Below are positions 32,161 through 41,177 of a DNA stretch of 64,000 bases, piece by piece. The notes below the pieces were generated by a model, which searched no databases, was not told the origin of the DNA, and saw only the letters and a program-made list of their open reading frames with translations. The stretch spans positions 186,001 through 250,000 of the forward strand of contig NZ_BBMA01000002.1 of NCBI RefSeq assembly GCF_000971215.1, given 5' to 3'. The first letter of the stretch is position 1, and each line of letters starts with the position of its first letter. Source of the DNA: Demequina silvatica. Lineage in GTDB: Bacteria > Actinomycetota > Actinomycetes > Actinomycetales > Demequinaceae. The translations under genes were made by a program, and so were the position numbers.

Positions 32161-32232
32161 ACCCCGCATGAGCGGGACTTCGGCCGAACCCGGGGAACCC
32201 GGGCCCGACGACCGGCGGTCTTGGGCTCGTCC

Positions 32233-32261
32233 ATGGTACGGGACCAGCGCATCGTCCGCAA
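32233..32261 (-). promoter_or_regulatory. rplJ promoter with a repeated word in its spacer
   Basis: Minus strand TTGCGG (32256-32261), a 17-bp spacer and TACCAT (32233-32238). The spacer contains most of an exact GGACGATGCG word (32248-32257). Another exact word (32274) and a 9/10 copy (32313) lie just upstream. Confidence 0.6.
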
Positions 32262-32337
32262 ATCGAAGGTGGGGGACGATGCGGCGGTCGCCCCGCGCGC
32301 CCGGGTGACCCGCGCATCGTGCCCGGGGAAGCGAGAA

Positions 32338-32368
32338 GGCCCGGCTCCCCCGAAAGGGGAGCCGGGCC
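32338..32368 (-). terminator. Terminator after rplA
   Basis: A perfect 13-bp GC-rich stem (32338-32350/32356-32368) with a 5-nt loop, followed leftward by UUCUC. It separates rplKA from rplJL. Confidence 0.7.
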
Positions 32369-32471
32369 AGGAGCGGCGCGCGGGACGCGGTGGCGTCGCG
32401 TGGGCCGCTCGTGCTCCGCGTCCGTGCCGGGGTCGCCGGTCGGGGCGCGAGAGTCTGGGGTTGCCCGCTGC

Positions 32472-33170
32472 TTACGCCTCGGACTTCGCGAGGGCGTCGA
32501 TCGGGATGCCGGGACCCTGCGTCGCCGAGATCGAGGCCTTGACGATGTAGCGGCCCTTCGAGGCGGACGGCTTGGCGCGGAGCACCTCGTCGATCACGGC
32601 CTGGAAGTTCTCGAGGAGCTTCGCGTCGCCGAAGGACGCCTTGCCCAGCACGGTGTGCAGGTTGGCGTGCTTGTCGACGCGGAACTCGATCTTGCCGCCC
32701 TTGATGTCGGACACGGCCTTGGCCACGTCCATCGTCACGGTGCCGGTCTTCGGGTTCGGCATGAGGCCACGGGGGCCGAGCACGCGGCCCAGGCGGCCGA
32801 CCTTGCCCATGAGGTCGGGCGTCGCCACGACGGCGTCGAAGTCCTGGCGGCCGGCGGCCACCTCCTCGATGAGCTCGTCGCCACCGACGATGTCGGCGCC
32901 CGCCTCGCGGGCAGCCTCTGCCTTGTCACCGTTGGCGAAGACCAGGACCCTGGCGGTCTTGCCGGTGCCGTTCGGCAGGATGACGGTGGAACGGACCATC
33001 TGGTCCGCGTGACGGGGGTCGACGCCGAGCTTGAACACGACGTCGATGGTCGAGTCGGTGTTCTTCGAGGACGTCTTCTGAGCGAGGCGGAGGGCCTCGA
33101 TCGGCGTGTACAGCTGGCCACGGTCGACGAGCTGGGCTGCGTCGCGGTAAGCCTTGGAGCGCTTGGTCAT
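32472..33170 (-). CDS. rplA: 50S ribosomal protein L1
   Basis: L1 forms the mobile stalk that releases E-site tRNA. The 232 residues begin [20 protein letters not shown] and include [20 protein letters not shown] and [11 protein letters not shown]. It follows rplK with a 65-nt gap and ends about 100 nt before a strong terminator. Confidence 0.98.
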   Translation of the reverse strand: MTKRSKAYRDAAQLVDRGQLYTPIEALRLAQKTSSKNTDSTIDVVFKLGVDPRHADQMVRSTVILPNGTGKTARVLVFANGDKAEAAREAGADIVGGDELIEEVAAGRQDFDAVVATPDLMGKVGRLGRVLGPRGLMPNPKTGTVTMDVAKAVSDIKGGKIEFRVDKHANLHTVLGKASFGDAKLLENFQAVIDEVLRAKPSASKGRYIVKASISATQGPGIPIDALAKSEA

Positions 33171-33235
33171 CTGCGTTGTTCCTTTGCAGTTCGTGGTGCG
33201 GGCCAGCGCGGCCCTGCCACTGAGGTGGGAGGTCC

Positions 33236-33670
33236 TTAGGAGACCGTGATGCCCATGGAGCGGGCGGTGCCGGCGATGATCTTCGCGGCGGCGTCGATGT
33301 CGTTGGCGTTGAGGTCGGCCATCTTGGCCTCGGCGATCTCACGCACCTGAGCGTCGGTCAGGTTCGCGACCTTGACGGTGTGCGGGGTCGACGAGCCCTT
33401 GGCGACGCCGGCCGCCTTCTTGATGAGCTCGGCGGCCGGAGGCGTCTTGAGCACGAACGTGAACGAGCGGTCCTCGTACACCGTGATCTCGACGGGCACG
33501 ACGTTGCCACGCTGCGACTCGGTCGCGGCGTTGTACGCCTTGCAGAACTCCATGATGTTGACGCCGTGCTGACCGAGCGCCGGACCGACCGGCGGGGCAG
33601 GGTTGGCGGCGCCGGCCTGGATCTGAAGCTTGATCAGCCCAGTGACCTTCTTCTTCTTCGCGGGTGCCAT
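33236..33670 (-). CDS. rplK: 50S ribosomal protein L11
   Basis: L11 binds the GTPase-associated region and is the thiopeptide target. The 144 residues include the Pro-rich N-domain [20 protein letters not shown] and the C-domain [11 protein letters not shown]. An insertion-free family match. It follows nusG by 60 nt. Confidence 0.98.
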   Translation of the reverse strand: MAPAKKKKVTGLIKLQIQAGAANPAPPVGPALGQHGVNIMEFCKAYNAATESQRGNVVPVEITVYEDRSFTFVLKTPPAAELIKKAAGVAKGSSTPHTVKVANLTDAQVREIAEAKMADLNANDIDAAAKIIAGTARSMGITVS

Positions 33671-33730
33671 GTTGAGGGTCCTTATCTTGTTGCCTGTGCG
33701 GCTTGGCGGCCGCTGGTTCGCTGTCGCGAG

Positions 33731-34489
33731 CTAGATCTTGGTGACCTGGGTGAACGACAGCTCGACCGGGGTCTCCCGGCCGAAGATGGAGACGAGCACG
33801 TGGAGCTTCTGGCTCTCAGCCGAGATCTCCGAGATCGTGCCCGGGAGGGTCGCGAACGGGCCGTCGATGACGGTGACCGACTCGCCGACCTCGAACTCGA
33901 CCTCGACGGGGGTCTGCGTGGTGGCGGACTCCTCGGCTGCGGCCGCCTCGGCCACCTCCTTGGGCGCCAGCATCGAGTAGACCTCGTCGATGGTGAGCGG
34001 GACGGGGTTGTGGGCGTGGCCGACGAAGCCGGTCACACCCGGGGTGTTGCGCACGGCGCCCCAGGACTCGTCCGTGAGGTACATGCGCACCAGGACGTAT
34101 CCGGGCATCCGGACGCGGGTGACGAGCTTGCGCTGGCCGCCCTTGATCTCGGCGACCTCTTCCATGGTCACCTCGACCTGGAAGATGTAGTCCTCCATGT
34201 GGAGGCTCTCGATGCGGTGCTCGATCGCGGCCTTCACGCGCTTCTCGTGACCCGAATAGCTGTGCACCACGTACCAGTCGCCCTCGAGGGTGCGGAGGCG
34301 GGACTTGAACTCGGCGACCGGGTCGGCGATCGGGGCGTCGATGTCGGCCTCGACCTCGGCGTCGGTCTCGGTCGAGTCCTCGACCGGGGCGTCCGCGATC
34401 TGCTCGTCCGCGGGGGTCGCCTCGGCGACCTCGGGCTCCAGGCCGTCGATCTCGGTCGTCACAGTCTCGTCAGTCTTCTCGTCGCTCAT
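33731..34489 (-). CDS. nusG: Transcription antitermination factor NusG with acidic N-terminal extension
   Basis: NusG binds RNA polymerase and couples it to Rho or to the ribosome through S10. The NGN domain starts near residue 70 ([20 protein letters not shown]). The KOW domain is at the end ([20 protein letters not shown]). The first ~65 residues are highly acidic and probably disordered, as in other actinobacteria. I use the ATG at 34489 with AGGGGA upstream; a GTG one codon earlier is possible (252 or 253 aa). Confidence 0.97.
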   Translation of the reverse strand: MSDEKTDETVTTEIDGLEPEVAEATPADEQIADAPVEDSTETDAEVEADIDAPIADPVAEFKSRLRTLEGDWYVVHSYSGHEKRVKAAIEHRIESLHMEDYIFQVEVTMEEVAEIKGGQRKLVTRVRMPGYVLVRMYLTDESWGAVRNTPGVTGFVGHAHNPVPLTIDEVYSMLAPKEVAEAAAAEESATTQTPVEVEFEVGESVTVIDGPFATLPGTISEISAESQKLHVLVSIFGRETPVELSFTQVTKI

Positions 34490-34512
34490 CACTCACTCCC
34501 CTTGAGGCGGCC

Positions 34513-34770
34513 TCAGCCGCCGAACACCTTCGCCGAGACCCAGCCGAACACGAAGTCCAGCCCGAACACCAGGATCATCATCACGGCCACGAAGCCGAGA
34601 ACGATCCAGATGTAGCGGATCAGCTCCTGGCGCGTGGGGGTGACCACACGTCGCAGCTCGGAGATGACCTGGCGCACGAACAGCGCGATGCGTCCGAAGA
34701 TGTTCAGACCCTCGCGCGACTCGTGCCGCGGGTCCTTCTCTCCAGAATCCGTCACGGCAGATTCGCTCAC
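34513..34770 (-). CDS. secE: Preprotein translocase subunit SecE
   Basis: SecE clamps the SecY channel. The 85-residue protein has one membrane helix (YIWIVLGFVAVMMILVFGLD) preceded by the amphipathic RQVISELRRVVTPTRQELIR, the actinobacterial short form. GTG start with AAGGA upstream. It is located between tRNA-Trp and nusG. Confidence 0.96.
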   Translation of the reverse strand: MSESAVTDSGEKDPRHESREGLNIFGRIALFVRQVISELRRVVTPTRQELIRYIWIVLGFVAVMMILVFGLDFVFGWVSAKVFGG

Positions 34771-34819
34771 CGAAAAGTCCTTCTCTCTGGATTGCGCTCG
34801 CGGGAGATCCCCGCGTACG

Positions 34820-34892
34820 CAGGGCAGGAGGGACTCGAACCCACAACCGCCGGTTTTGGAGACCGGTGCGCTACCAATTGCGCCACTGCCCT
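34820..34892 (-). tRNA. tRNA-Trp (CCA)
   Basis: A 73-nt cloverleaf: acceptor AGGGCAG pairs with CTGCCCT, the D arm is GCGC AATTGGTA GCGC, the anticodon stem is CCGGT/ACCGG with loop CTCCAAA (anticodon CCA) and the T loop is TTCGAGT. The discriminator is G, as expected for Trp. No CCA end is encoded. Placement upstream of secE is conserved in actinobacteria. Confidence 0.95.
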
Positions 34893-34991
34893 TCGGGATC
34901 CCTGACGGGGCCCCGCGACGTCCGCCTTCACCATGCTGCGACCCGCCCGAAGGCGCGAACCAGCCTGACGAAAGTCAATCGCCGACGTCAC

Positions 34992-35021
34992 ATGTTACGC
35001 GGTTCCGGGAGAGAAGTCGAA
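34992..35021 (-). promoter_or_regulatory. Likely promoter for tRNA-Trp and secE-nusG
   Basis: Minus strand TTCGAC (35016-35021), an 18-bp spacer and TAACAT (34992-34997), about 100 nt before the tRNA. It is the best match in this gap, but the spacing to the tRNA is long. The rest of 34893-35127 shows no gene. Confidence 0.4.
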
Positions 35022-35127
35022 CCCGGGTTGCTGGGAGGCCTCGTCGCCGCCCGCCATGTGCGCCGGACCAGAGTAGCGGACGGCACAGGGTGCGAGCGCC
35101 GCGTGCGTCGGGTGGGTGCATCGCGTG

Positions 35128-35228
35128 GACTCCCCATGACACTTGGGACTCGTGTGTTCACGCGTGAAGGATGTGACCGTCTCACGAGTCGATCCGTGTC
35201 CCATCCGTCACAAGTGTCATGGGGAGTC
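35128..35228. repeat. 101-bp interspersed palindromic element, copy 1
   Basis: The ends GACTCCCCATGACACTTG and CAAGTGTCATGGGGAGTC are a perfect 18-bp inverted repeat. Inside are a second inverted repeat (35147-35154/35183-35190) and the palindrome TTCACGCGTGAA (35157-35168). A copy of exactly the same length and orientation lies at 60719-60819, most alike at both ends and in the central CGCGTGAAGGATGTG. It carries no gene. It is either a small non-autonomous mobile element or a structured RNA or regulatory element. Confidence 0.8.
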
Positions 35229-35345
35229 GCCGCCGCGGCGCTCACCACCACCCTCACCACTCCCTCACCACCCCGCGCGCCTGGACGTGCCAGGGACTAC
35301 CGTGAGATCGAGTGCGATTCGCGCGCGACACAAGGGGGCACCGTC
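35229..35345. other. Upstream region of the PLDc_N-SHOCT gene
   Basis: This 117-nt stretch contains a CACCACC-rich segment and TACCGT (35298-35303), a possible -10 box, but no good -35 box. AAGGGGG (35333-35339) is the ribosome site of the downstream gene. Confidence 0.35.
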
Positions 35346-35759
35346 ATGGACTTCTTCGACAACTTCCTCGACATCCTCTGGTGGTCCCTGTGGGTCACGA
35401 TCTGGGTGATGTTCATCTTCCTGATGATCAGGTTCGTCATTGACGCGTGGCGCGACAACGAGATCGGCACCGGCGCGAAAGTCGGCTGGACGCTGCTGCT
35501 GATCCTGCTGCCCGCGCTCGGCGCGCTCATCTACCTCCTCGCGCGCGGCAAGGGCATGACGGAGCGCGACATGGCGGCGGCGCGCGACTACCGCGCGGCG
35601 GAGGTCGAGTTCACCCGCAGCCTCGCGTACGACGACGCGGACATCGACGCGCTCAAGCGGCAGCCCGCCACCGAGATCTCCCGCGCCAAGGCGCTGCTCG
35701 ACTCCGGCGCCATCACCCCGGAGGAGTTCGCGCAGCTCAAGGCGCGCGCGCTCGCCTGA
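35346..35759 (+). CDS. PLDc_N and SHOCT domain membrane protein
   Basis: The 137-residue protein starts [20 protein letters not shown]. It has two membrane helices (about 8-30 and 47-68) in an arrangement like the phospholipase D N-terminal (PLDc_N) domain. The end, [20 protein letters not shown], is a typical SHOCT helix-turn-helix of small oligomerisation modules. No catalytic domain is present. The ATG follows AAGGGGG. Function is unknown. It stands alone, between the 101-bp repeat and the aminotransferase gene. Confidence 0.8.
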   Translation: MDFFDNFLDILWWSLWVTIWVMFIFLMIRFVIDAWRDNEIGTGAKVGWTLLLILLPALGALIYLLARGKGMTERDMAAARDYRAAEVEFTRSLAYDDADIDALKRQPATEISRAKALLDSGAITPEEFAQLKARALA

Positions 35760-35851
35760 CACCCGTCGACACGCCCGCCGAACCACCCGCACCGCACTCG
35801 CGCCCGCGCGTCCCACATCGCGGACACCGCCTCGAGGGCTCAGGTGGAACA

Positions 35852-37063
35852 ATGGCGCGCATGAAGCCCGCACGCCGCGTCTCTGCCCGCCTCGGCGCCA
35901 TCGCGCCGTCCGCCACCCTCGCCGTCGACTCCAAGGCGAAGGCGCTCAAGGCCGCCGGCCGTCCCGTCATCGGGTTCGGCGCGGGCGAGCCCGACTTCCC
36001 CACGCCCGAGTTCATCGTCGAGGCCGCCGTCGCGGCCGCGCGCGACCCCAAGAACCACCGCTACACCCCGGCGGCGGGCCTTCCCGAGCTCAAGCAGGCG
36101 ATCGCGGCGAAGACGCTGCGCGACTCCGGCTACGAGATCGACCCCGCGAACGTGATCGTGACCAACGGCGGCAAGCAGGCCGTGTTCCAGGCCTTCGCCG
36201 CGATCGTCGACCCGGGCGACGAGGTCCTCCTGCCCGCCCCGTACTGGACCACCTACCCCGAGGCGATCGCCCTCGCCGGCGGCAGCGCCGTCGAGGTGTT
36301 CGCCGGCGCCGACCAGGAGTACCTGGTCACCGTCGAGCAGCTCGAGGCGGCCCGCACCGACAAGACCAAGGCCCTCCTGTTCTGCAGCCCGTCCAACCCG
36401 ACCGGCGCCGTCTACTCGCCCGAGCAGACCAAGGCGATCGGCGAGTGGGCCCTCGAGCACGGCATCTGGGTCCTCACCGACGAGATCTACGAGCACCTCA
36501 CCTACGACGACGCGGCGTTCACCCCGATCGTCAAGGCGGTCCCCGAGCTCGCGGACCAGACCATCGTGCTCAACGGCGTCGCCAAGACCTACGCGATGAC
36601 CGGATGGCGCGTGGGCTGGATGATCTCCCCCGCCGACGTCACCAAGGCGGCCGCGAACTTCCAGAGCCACCTCACGTCCAACGTCGCCAACGTGTCCCAG
36701 CGCGCGGCCATCGCGGCGCTCGAGGGCGGTCTCGAGGAGGTCCACCAGATGCGCGAGGCGTTCGACCGCCGCCGACGCACCATGGTCGACATGCTGCGCC
36801 AGATCGACGGCGTCGTGTGCCCCACCCCGACGGGCGCCTTCTACGCCTACCCGAGCGTCGAGGGCCTCATCGGCCGCACCGTCGGCGGCGTGGAGATCGC
36901 GTCCAGCGCGGACCTCGCGACCGTCATCCTCGAGCAGGCCGAGGTCGCCGTGGTCCCCGGCGAGGCGTTCGGCCCGTCCGGCTTCCTGCGCCTCAGCTAC
37001 GCGCTCGGCGACGAGGACCTGGTCGAGGGCGTCGGCCGCATCCAGAACCTGCTCGCGGGCTGA
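35852..37063 (+). CDS. Class I pyridoxal-phosphate aminotransferase (aspartate aminotransferase-like)
   Basis: This 403-residue enzyme probably transfers amino groups between aspartate or another amino acid and 2-oxoglutarate. Visible features are the [13 protein letters not shown]-terminal motif, the substrate-carboxylate region [15 protein letters not shown], Asp210 ([10 protein letters not shown]), the PLP lysine near 245 ([16 protein letters not shown]) and the C-terminal Arg in FLRLSYAL. Subgroup Ib is likely. In actinobacteria a gene of this kind commonly stands near secE. Substrate specificity cannot be read from sequence. Confidence 0.9.
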   Translation: MARMKPARRVSARLGAIAPSATLAVDSKAKALKAAGRPVIGFGAGEPDFPTPEFIVEAAVAAARDPKNHRYTPAAGLPELKQAIAAKTLRDSGYEIDPANVIVTNGGKQAVFQAFAAIVDPGDEVLLPAPYWTTYPEAIALAGGSAVEVFAGADQEYLVTVEQLEAARTDKTKALLFCSPSNPTGAVYSPEQTKAIGEWALEHGIWVLTDEIYEHLTYDDAAFTPIVKAVPELADQTIVLNGVAKTYAMTGWRVGWMISPADVTKAAANFQSHLTSNVANVSQRAAIAALEGGLEEVHQMREAFDRRRRTMVDMLRQIDGVVCPTPTGAFYAYPSVEGLIGRTVGGVEIASSADLATVILEQAEVAVVPGEAFGPSGFLRLSYALGDEDLVEGVGRIQNLLAG

Positions 37064-37088
37064 CCGCCCGCACGCGTCTGCGACGCCC

Positions 37089-37128
37089 GGAAGGGGCGCA
37101 TCGTCCCCCGGGACGATGCGCCCCTTCC
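37089..37128 (+). terminator. Terminator after the aminotransferase gene, built from paired GGACGATGCG words
   Basis: A perfect 19-bp stem (37089-37107/37110-37128) with a 2-base nominal loop. Each arm contains one exact copy of the repeated word (37097 and 37111). GUCUUCC follows rightward. It should stop transcription before the ABC transporter genes. Confidence 0.75.
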
Positions 37129-37176
37129 GTCTTCCGGCGGAGGCACCCGGCGCGCGGGCTGGCTAGGCTCGACGGC

Positions 37177-38067
37177 ATGACGGAACCCGCGATCGCCATC
37201 GCCGGCCTGCGCAAGCACTACGGCGACCTGCACGCCGTCGACGGCCTCGACCTCGAGATCCCGCGCGGCGAGGTGTTCGCGCTGCTGGGCCCCAACGGCG
37301 CCGGCAAGTCCACCACGGTCGAGATCCTCGAGGGCTTCCGCAAGCGCACCGCCGGCGACGTGCGCGTGCTGGGCGTCGACCCCCACCACGCGACCAAGCA
37401 GTGGCGCGACCGCGTCGGCATCATGCTCCAGGGGACGTCGGAGCGCGGCTCGCTCACGGCGCGCGAGGCGCTGGGGTACGCCGCGAGCCTGTACCCGTCC
37501 CCGCGCGGCGTCGACGAGATGCTCGAGGCGGTGGGGCTCACGGAGAAGGCCGGGTCGAAGCCGGCGACGCTGTCGGGCGGCCAGCGGCGGCGGCTCGACG
37601 TCGCCCTCGCGCTGATCGGCCGCCCGGAGATGGTGTTCCTCGACGAGCCGACCACCGGCTTCGACCCCGAGGCCCGCCGCCAGTTCTGGACGCTCATCGA
37701 GTCCGTCCGCGGCGACGGCACCACCATCCTCCTCACCACCCACTACCTGGACGAGGCGGACCACCTCGCGGACCGCATCGGCATCATCGCCGCGGGCCGC
37801 ATGGTGGCGCTCGACACCCCCGCGGGGCTGCGCGCGCGGGCGGCCGATGCGCGGGTCACGTGGGTCGAGGACGGCACCTCCCGCACCGAGGAGACCCCGA
37901 CGCCCACCGCGCTGCTGCGCGACCTGCTCGCCCGCACGTCGGGTGAGATCGAGGGCCTCGAGGTGGTCCACCCTTCCCTCGAGGACGTGTACCTGCGGCT
38001 GATCGGCGATGCCGCGAGCGCGGCCGCCCACCCCACCGGCACCGCGACCGAGGAGGCCTCGGCATGA
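37177..38067 (+). CDS. ABC-2 type exporter, ATP-binding subunit
   Basis: The 296-residue ATPase energises the permease encoded next. It has Walker A GPNGAGKST, signature LSGGQRRRLDVALAL, Walker B MVFLDEP and the H-loop TTHYLDEADHLADR, i.e. the DrrA/NatA-like drug or lipid exporter class. The ATG has TAGGCT 7 nt upstream and no Shine-Dalgarno site, so the transcript is probably leaderless. It overlaps the permease gene by ATGA. Confidence 0.92.
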   Translation: MTEPAIAIAGLRKHYGDLHAVDGLDLEIPRGEVFALLGPNGAGKSTTVEILEGFRKRTAGDVRVLGVDPHHATKQWRDRVGIMLQGTSERGSLTAREALGYAASLYPSPRGVDEMLEAVGLTEKAGSKPATLSGGQRRRLDVALALIGRPEMVFLDEPTTGFDPEARRQFWTLIESVRGDGTTILLTTHYLDEADHLADRIGIIAAGRMVALDTPAGLRARAADARVTWVEDGTSRTEETPTPTALLRDLLARTSGEIEGLEVVHPSLEDVYLRLIGDAASAAAHPTGTATEEASA

Positions 38068-38882
38068 CCGCGACCACCGCATCGTCCGCCCCCACCTGGA
38101 TGTCCATGACCCGTGGGCGCTTCGTGGTCGAGGTGAAGGAGTTCACGCGCACCCGGGAGCAGATGGTCTTCATCTTCTTCTTCCCGATCATGCTGCTCGT
38201 GCTGTTCGGGTCGGTGTTCGGCGGGCAGGAGATCGCGGACGGGGTGTCGTTCGCGCAGTACTTCCTGCCGGGCATGATCGCCTCGGGAATCCTCAACACG
38301 GGCTTCCAGTCGTTGGCGATCTCGATCGCGATCGACCGCGACTCGGACGCGCTCAAGCGCGTCCACGCGACGCCGCTGCCGGCGACCGCGTTCTTCGCGG
38401 CGAAGGTGGCCCAGGTGCTCGCGGTGTCGGTGGTCCAGATCGCGGCGCTGGTCGCGATCGGCGTCGCGTTCTACGACGCGCAGCTGCCGTCCGGCAGCGG
38501 CTGGTGGACGTTCGCCTGGGTCTTCCTGCTGGGCACCGCGGCGTCGACCACGCTCGGCATCGCGATGTCCTCGCTGCTCCGCAACGCGAAGGCCGCGTCC
38601 GCGATCCTCACCCCGCTGGTGCTCTTCCTGCAGTTCACGTCCGGCGTGTTCCTGGTCTACACGCAGATCCCGACGTTCCTTCAGCACGTCGCCGCGGTGT
38701 TCCCGCTCAAGTGGCTCGCGCAGGGCATGCGGTCGGTGTTCCTGCCCGAGAGCTTCGAGGCGGCCGAGGCGAGCGGGTCGTGGCAGCATCCCGCGACGGC
38801 GATCGTGCTCGCCGCGTGGATGGTCCTGGGCCTGATCGTCGCGGTGCGCACCTTCCGGTGGACCCGGCACGACGACAACTGA
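38064..38882 (+). CDS. ABC-2 type exporter, permease subunit
   Basis: The 272-residue membrane protein has six predicted helices and the ABC-2 family core (SGVFLVYTQIPTFLQHVAAV near 195-215, then FPLKWLAQGMRSVFLP). It pairs with the preceding ATPase, with a four-base ATGA overlap. The substrate is unknown. The repeated word CGCATCGTCC is within codons 5-9, where it only fills a non-conserved cytoplasmic tail. Confidence 0.9.
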   Translation: MTATTASSAPTWMSMTRGRFVVEVKEFTRTREQMVFIFFFPIMLLVLFGSVFGGQEIADGVSFAQYFLPGMIASGILNTGFQSLAISIAIDRDSDALKRVHATPLPATAFFAAKVAQVLAVSVVQIAALVAIGVAFYDAQLPSGSGWWTFAWVFLLGTAASTTLGIAMSSLLRNAKAASAILTPLVLFLQFTSGVFLVYTQIPTFLQHVAAVFPLKWLAQGMRSVFLPESFEAAEASGSWQHPATAIVLAAWMVLGLIVAVRTFRWTRHDDN

Positions 38883-38941
38883 CAGCCTCCCCTGAGCGGC
38901 CTCTGCGGCGCCTGCCAGGGTCCGCGCCCCATGCTGACGGC

Positions 38942-39181
38942 ATGAAGCGCACCGCCACCCGCATCGCCGTCACGCTCATCGCCACGGGCTCGCTCCTCGC
39001 CGGACCGCCCGCGGTCGCGGCACGCGCACCGTACACGCCGTCACGGGACGATGCGGCGGCGACCTCGGTCCCCAGCCCACCGAGGCGCGACGCACCCCGC
39101 CACGTGGCGGGCCAGCGCATCCCCGAGGTCGTCGCCATCCTCCCCGACCGGGCGCGTGCCCGAGCCGCGGCGGCAGCCTGA
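38942..39181 (+). CDS. Small secreted protein, unknown
   Basis: A 79-residue frame starts MKRTATRIAVTLIATGSLLA, a convincing signal peptide with probable cleavage after AVA-A near residue 27. The mature part is Pro/Arg/Ala-rich without a recognised domain. There is no good ribosome site, so this is a modest-confidence call. An exact GGACGATGCG word lies in its coding region (39046). It sits just before a palindromic site and the acidic secreted protein. Confidence 0.5.
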   Translation: MKRTATRIAVTLIATGSLLAGPPAVAARAPYTPSRDDAAATSVPSPPRRDAPRHVAGQRIPEVVAILPDRARARAAAAA

Positions 39182-39193
39182 GAGAGCTCTCAG
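39178..39193. promoter_or_regulatory. Perfect 16-bp palindrome CTGAGAGAGCTCTCAG
   Basis: It lies 23 bp before the ATG of the acidic secreted protein and is the likely operator of the promoter region that serves the secreted protein and the OmpR-type system behind it. The regulator is inferred to be the response regulator at 41174. Confidence 0.5.
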
Positions 39194-39216
39194 ACTCCGG
39201 CGAGCAGGCTGGAGCC

Positions 39217-39741
39217 ATGAACACCTCAGCAGCAAGATTCGCGGCGACGATCGCCGCAGCATCCGCGGTCCTGCTCGGGGTCGGCGTCGGGGCGACGGCG
39301 TTGTCGCGCTCCGGCTCCGGCGCGGAGCCGGACCCCACGGTGGGCGACGCCGTCGTCGTCGACTCGTCGGACGACTCGACCCCCGAGCCGTCGTCGTCCT
39401 CGAGCGCGACCCCCGACGACTCCCTCACCACGGTCCCCCACAGCCCGTCCGTCGACGACCTCACCGACGACCACGGCGGCGACCGCCCGGACGACGTGAG
39501 CGACGACGTCGAAGACGACAGCATCGCGCTCCCACCCGGCGACACCCGTGTCGACGACGAGGCGGACGACTCGGGTCACGACTCCGCCGAGGACGCCACC
39601 GACGACAAGGGAGGCGACCGCGCCACCACCGACGACTCGGGTCACGACTCCGCCGAGGACGCCACCGACGACAAGGGCGGCAGCTCGGGCCATGACGGCT
39701 CGGACGACTCCGCCGACGAGAGCGAGCACGAGGACGACTGA
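39217..39741 (+). CDS. Acidic secreted or membrane-anchored protein with a 22-residue tandem repeat
   Basis: The 174 residues begin with a signal or anchor helix (FAATIAAASAVLLGVGVGAT). The rest is Asp/Ser/Glu-rich and probably disordered outside the membrane. Two copies of DDSGHDSAEDATDDKGG are encoded by a 66-bp direct repeat (39565-39611 and 39631-39677). It ends 29 bp before the sensor kinase gene and is likely part of that unit. A role as a cation-binding or wall-associated ligand for the sensor is possible but unproven. Confidence 0.75.
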   Translation: MNTSAARFAATIAAASAVLLGVGVGATALSRSGSGAEPDPTVGDAVVVDSSDDSTPEPSSSSSATPDDSLTTVPHSPSVDDLTDDHGGDRPDDVSDDVEDDSIALPPGDTRVDDEADDSGHDSAEDATDDKGGDRATTDDSGHDSAEDATDDKGGSSGHDGSDDSADESEHEDD

Positions 39742-39770
39742 ACCCGATAGCGTGGCGCCGGAAGGTGACG

Positions 39771-41177
39771 ATGACCTCATGGTTCGGGCAGTCCGGCGCT
39801 CGCGCGGGTTCCGTCCGCGCCCGGGTGGTGATCTACCTGGTGGCCCTCACCGGGGTGGCGCTCGCGGTCGCCGGCACCACGGCCTTCCTCATCGAGCGTG
39901 ACGCGGTCGAGCGAGGCGTCACCGACGAGCTCTCCGCGATCGCGGACGACTACCTCCGATGGATCGCCGAGACCGAGCCGACGGGGATCGACGCCCTCAT
40001 GCGGGACGCGGTCGCCCGGTACACCGGCACCGAGGACGAGGGCGCGGTCGCGCTCGTCGACGGGCGCGCCCGCTATGTCCCCGCCAGCGAGGGCCGGCTC
40101 CGGCTGGAGGACGATGAGGAGCTGCTCGACCTGCTGTGGTCCGACACGACCACGGCGGTCGAGGTGCGCCGCGCAGAGACGTCCAGCGCGCGCTACGGAT
40201 ACGCGGCGATGCCGTTCATCGACGCGGCCGGGACGCGGGTCGCGGTCCTCGCCATCGCGATCGACGAGGGCGCGCGCGTGGGCGAGCTCGTCGACACCTT
40301 CACCGTGTACGCGATCGTCGCGATCGTGGCGACCATCGCGATCGGCGCGCTGGGGTTCGTCACCGTGGGTCGCCTGCTCGAGCCGGTGCGGCTGCTCGAC
40401 CGCACCGCGCGGCGCATCAACGAGACCGACCTCGGCGAACGCGTGCCGATCGTGGGAGACGACGACCTCGCGGGCCTGTCGCGGACCGTCAACGCGATGC
40501 TCGACAGGCTCGAGCGGGCGTTCTCCGACCAGCGGCGGCTCCTCGACGACGCCTCGCACGAGCTCCGCACCCCGCTCACCGTGGTCCGCACGCGTCTCGA
40601 GCTCCTCGAACCGCGCGACGCGGACCAGGTCGAGGCGACGCGGGACGAGCTACTCGCCGTGACCGCGGACATGACTCGGCTGGTCGAGGACCTGGTCACG
40701 CTCGCCAAGGCCGACCGTCCCGAGTTCCTGCGCCTCGCACCCACCCCGCTGGCTGAACTCACCGATGCCGTCGCGGATCGCATGGCGACGCTAGGAGACC
40801 GTGCGTGGAGCGTCGAGTCGCGCGCGGACGGCACCGCCGTCGTCGACCCGCAGCGCCTCACCCAGGCGTGGATGCAGCTCGCGGCCAATGCGGTGAAGTT
40901 CTCGGAGGACGGATCGGCCGTGCGCGTGGGCAGCGCGCGCGACGGCACCGATCTGCTGGCCTGGGTGTCGGACGAGGGTCGAGGCATCGCTCCCGCGGAC
41001 CTCGAGTCCGTCCGCGAGCGATTCGTGCGGCTCGACCCCGACGCGGAGGGCCTCGGCCTGGGGCTGCCGCTGGTGGGCGCGATCGCGCACGCCCACGGGG
41101 GCGAGCTCGAGATCGCGTCGACGCCGGGCCACGGGTCCACGTTCGTCATCCGGGTGCCGTGGCGGGAGGAGCCGTGA
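39771..41177 (+). CDS. Two-component sensor histidine kinase (OmpR partner class)
   Basis: The 468-residue membrane kinase has TM1 at about 19-41, an extracellular domain of about 135 residues, TM2 at 178-200 and a HAMP domain. The H-box DDASHELRTPLT carries the phospho-acceptor His at about 263. The N-box (QLAANAVKFSED), G1 (SDEGRGI) and G2 (GLGLGLP) are intact. The ATG follows GGAAGG. The stop overlaps the response regulator start (GTGA). The signal is unknown; the adjacent acidic secreted protein is a candidate accessory factor. Confidence 0.92.
   Translation: MTSWFGQSGARAGSVRARVVIYLVALTGVALAVAGTTAFLIERDAVERGVTDELSAIADDYLRWIAETEPTGIDALMRDAVARYTGTEDEGAVALVDGRARYVPASEGRLRLEDDEELLDLLWSDTTTAVEVRRAETSSARYGYAAMPFIDAAGTRVAVLAIAIDEGARVGELVDTFTVYAIVAIVATIAIGALGFVTVGRLLEPVRLLDRTARRINETDLGERVPIVGDDDLAGLSRTVNAMLDRLERAFSDQRRLLDDASHELRTPLTVVRTRLELLEPRDADQVEATRDELLAVTADMTRLVEDLVTLAKADRPEFLRLAPTPLAELTDAVADRMATLGDRAWSVESRADGTAVVDPQRLTQAWMQLAANAVKFSEDGSAVRVGSARDGTDLLAWVSDEGRGIAPADLESVRERFVRLDPDAEGLGLGLPLVGAIAHAHGGELEIASTPGHGSTFVIRVPWREEP

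Noticed and set aside
35005-35035. GAGAAGTCGAACCCGGGTTG resembles a tRNA T loop
   Set aside because: The flanks do not pair as a T stem and no cloverleaf forms; TTCGAC here fits better as part of a promoter.
34988-35260. Open frame of 90 codons on the minus strand over the 101-bp element
   Set aside because: Arg/Ser/Pro-rich composition, no ribosome site, and it runs through a palindromic repeat; a chance frame in GC-rich DNA.
39565-39677. Short direct repeats as a CRISPR array
   Set aside because: There are only two 47-bp units in frame inside a coding sequence; no spacers or cas genes. No CRISPR array was seen anywhere in the window.
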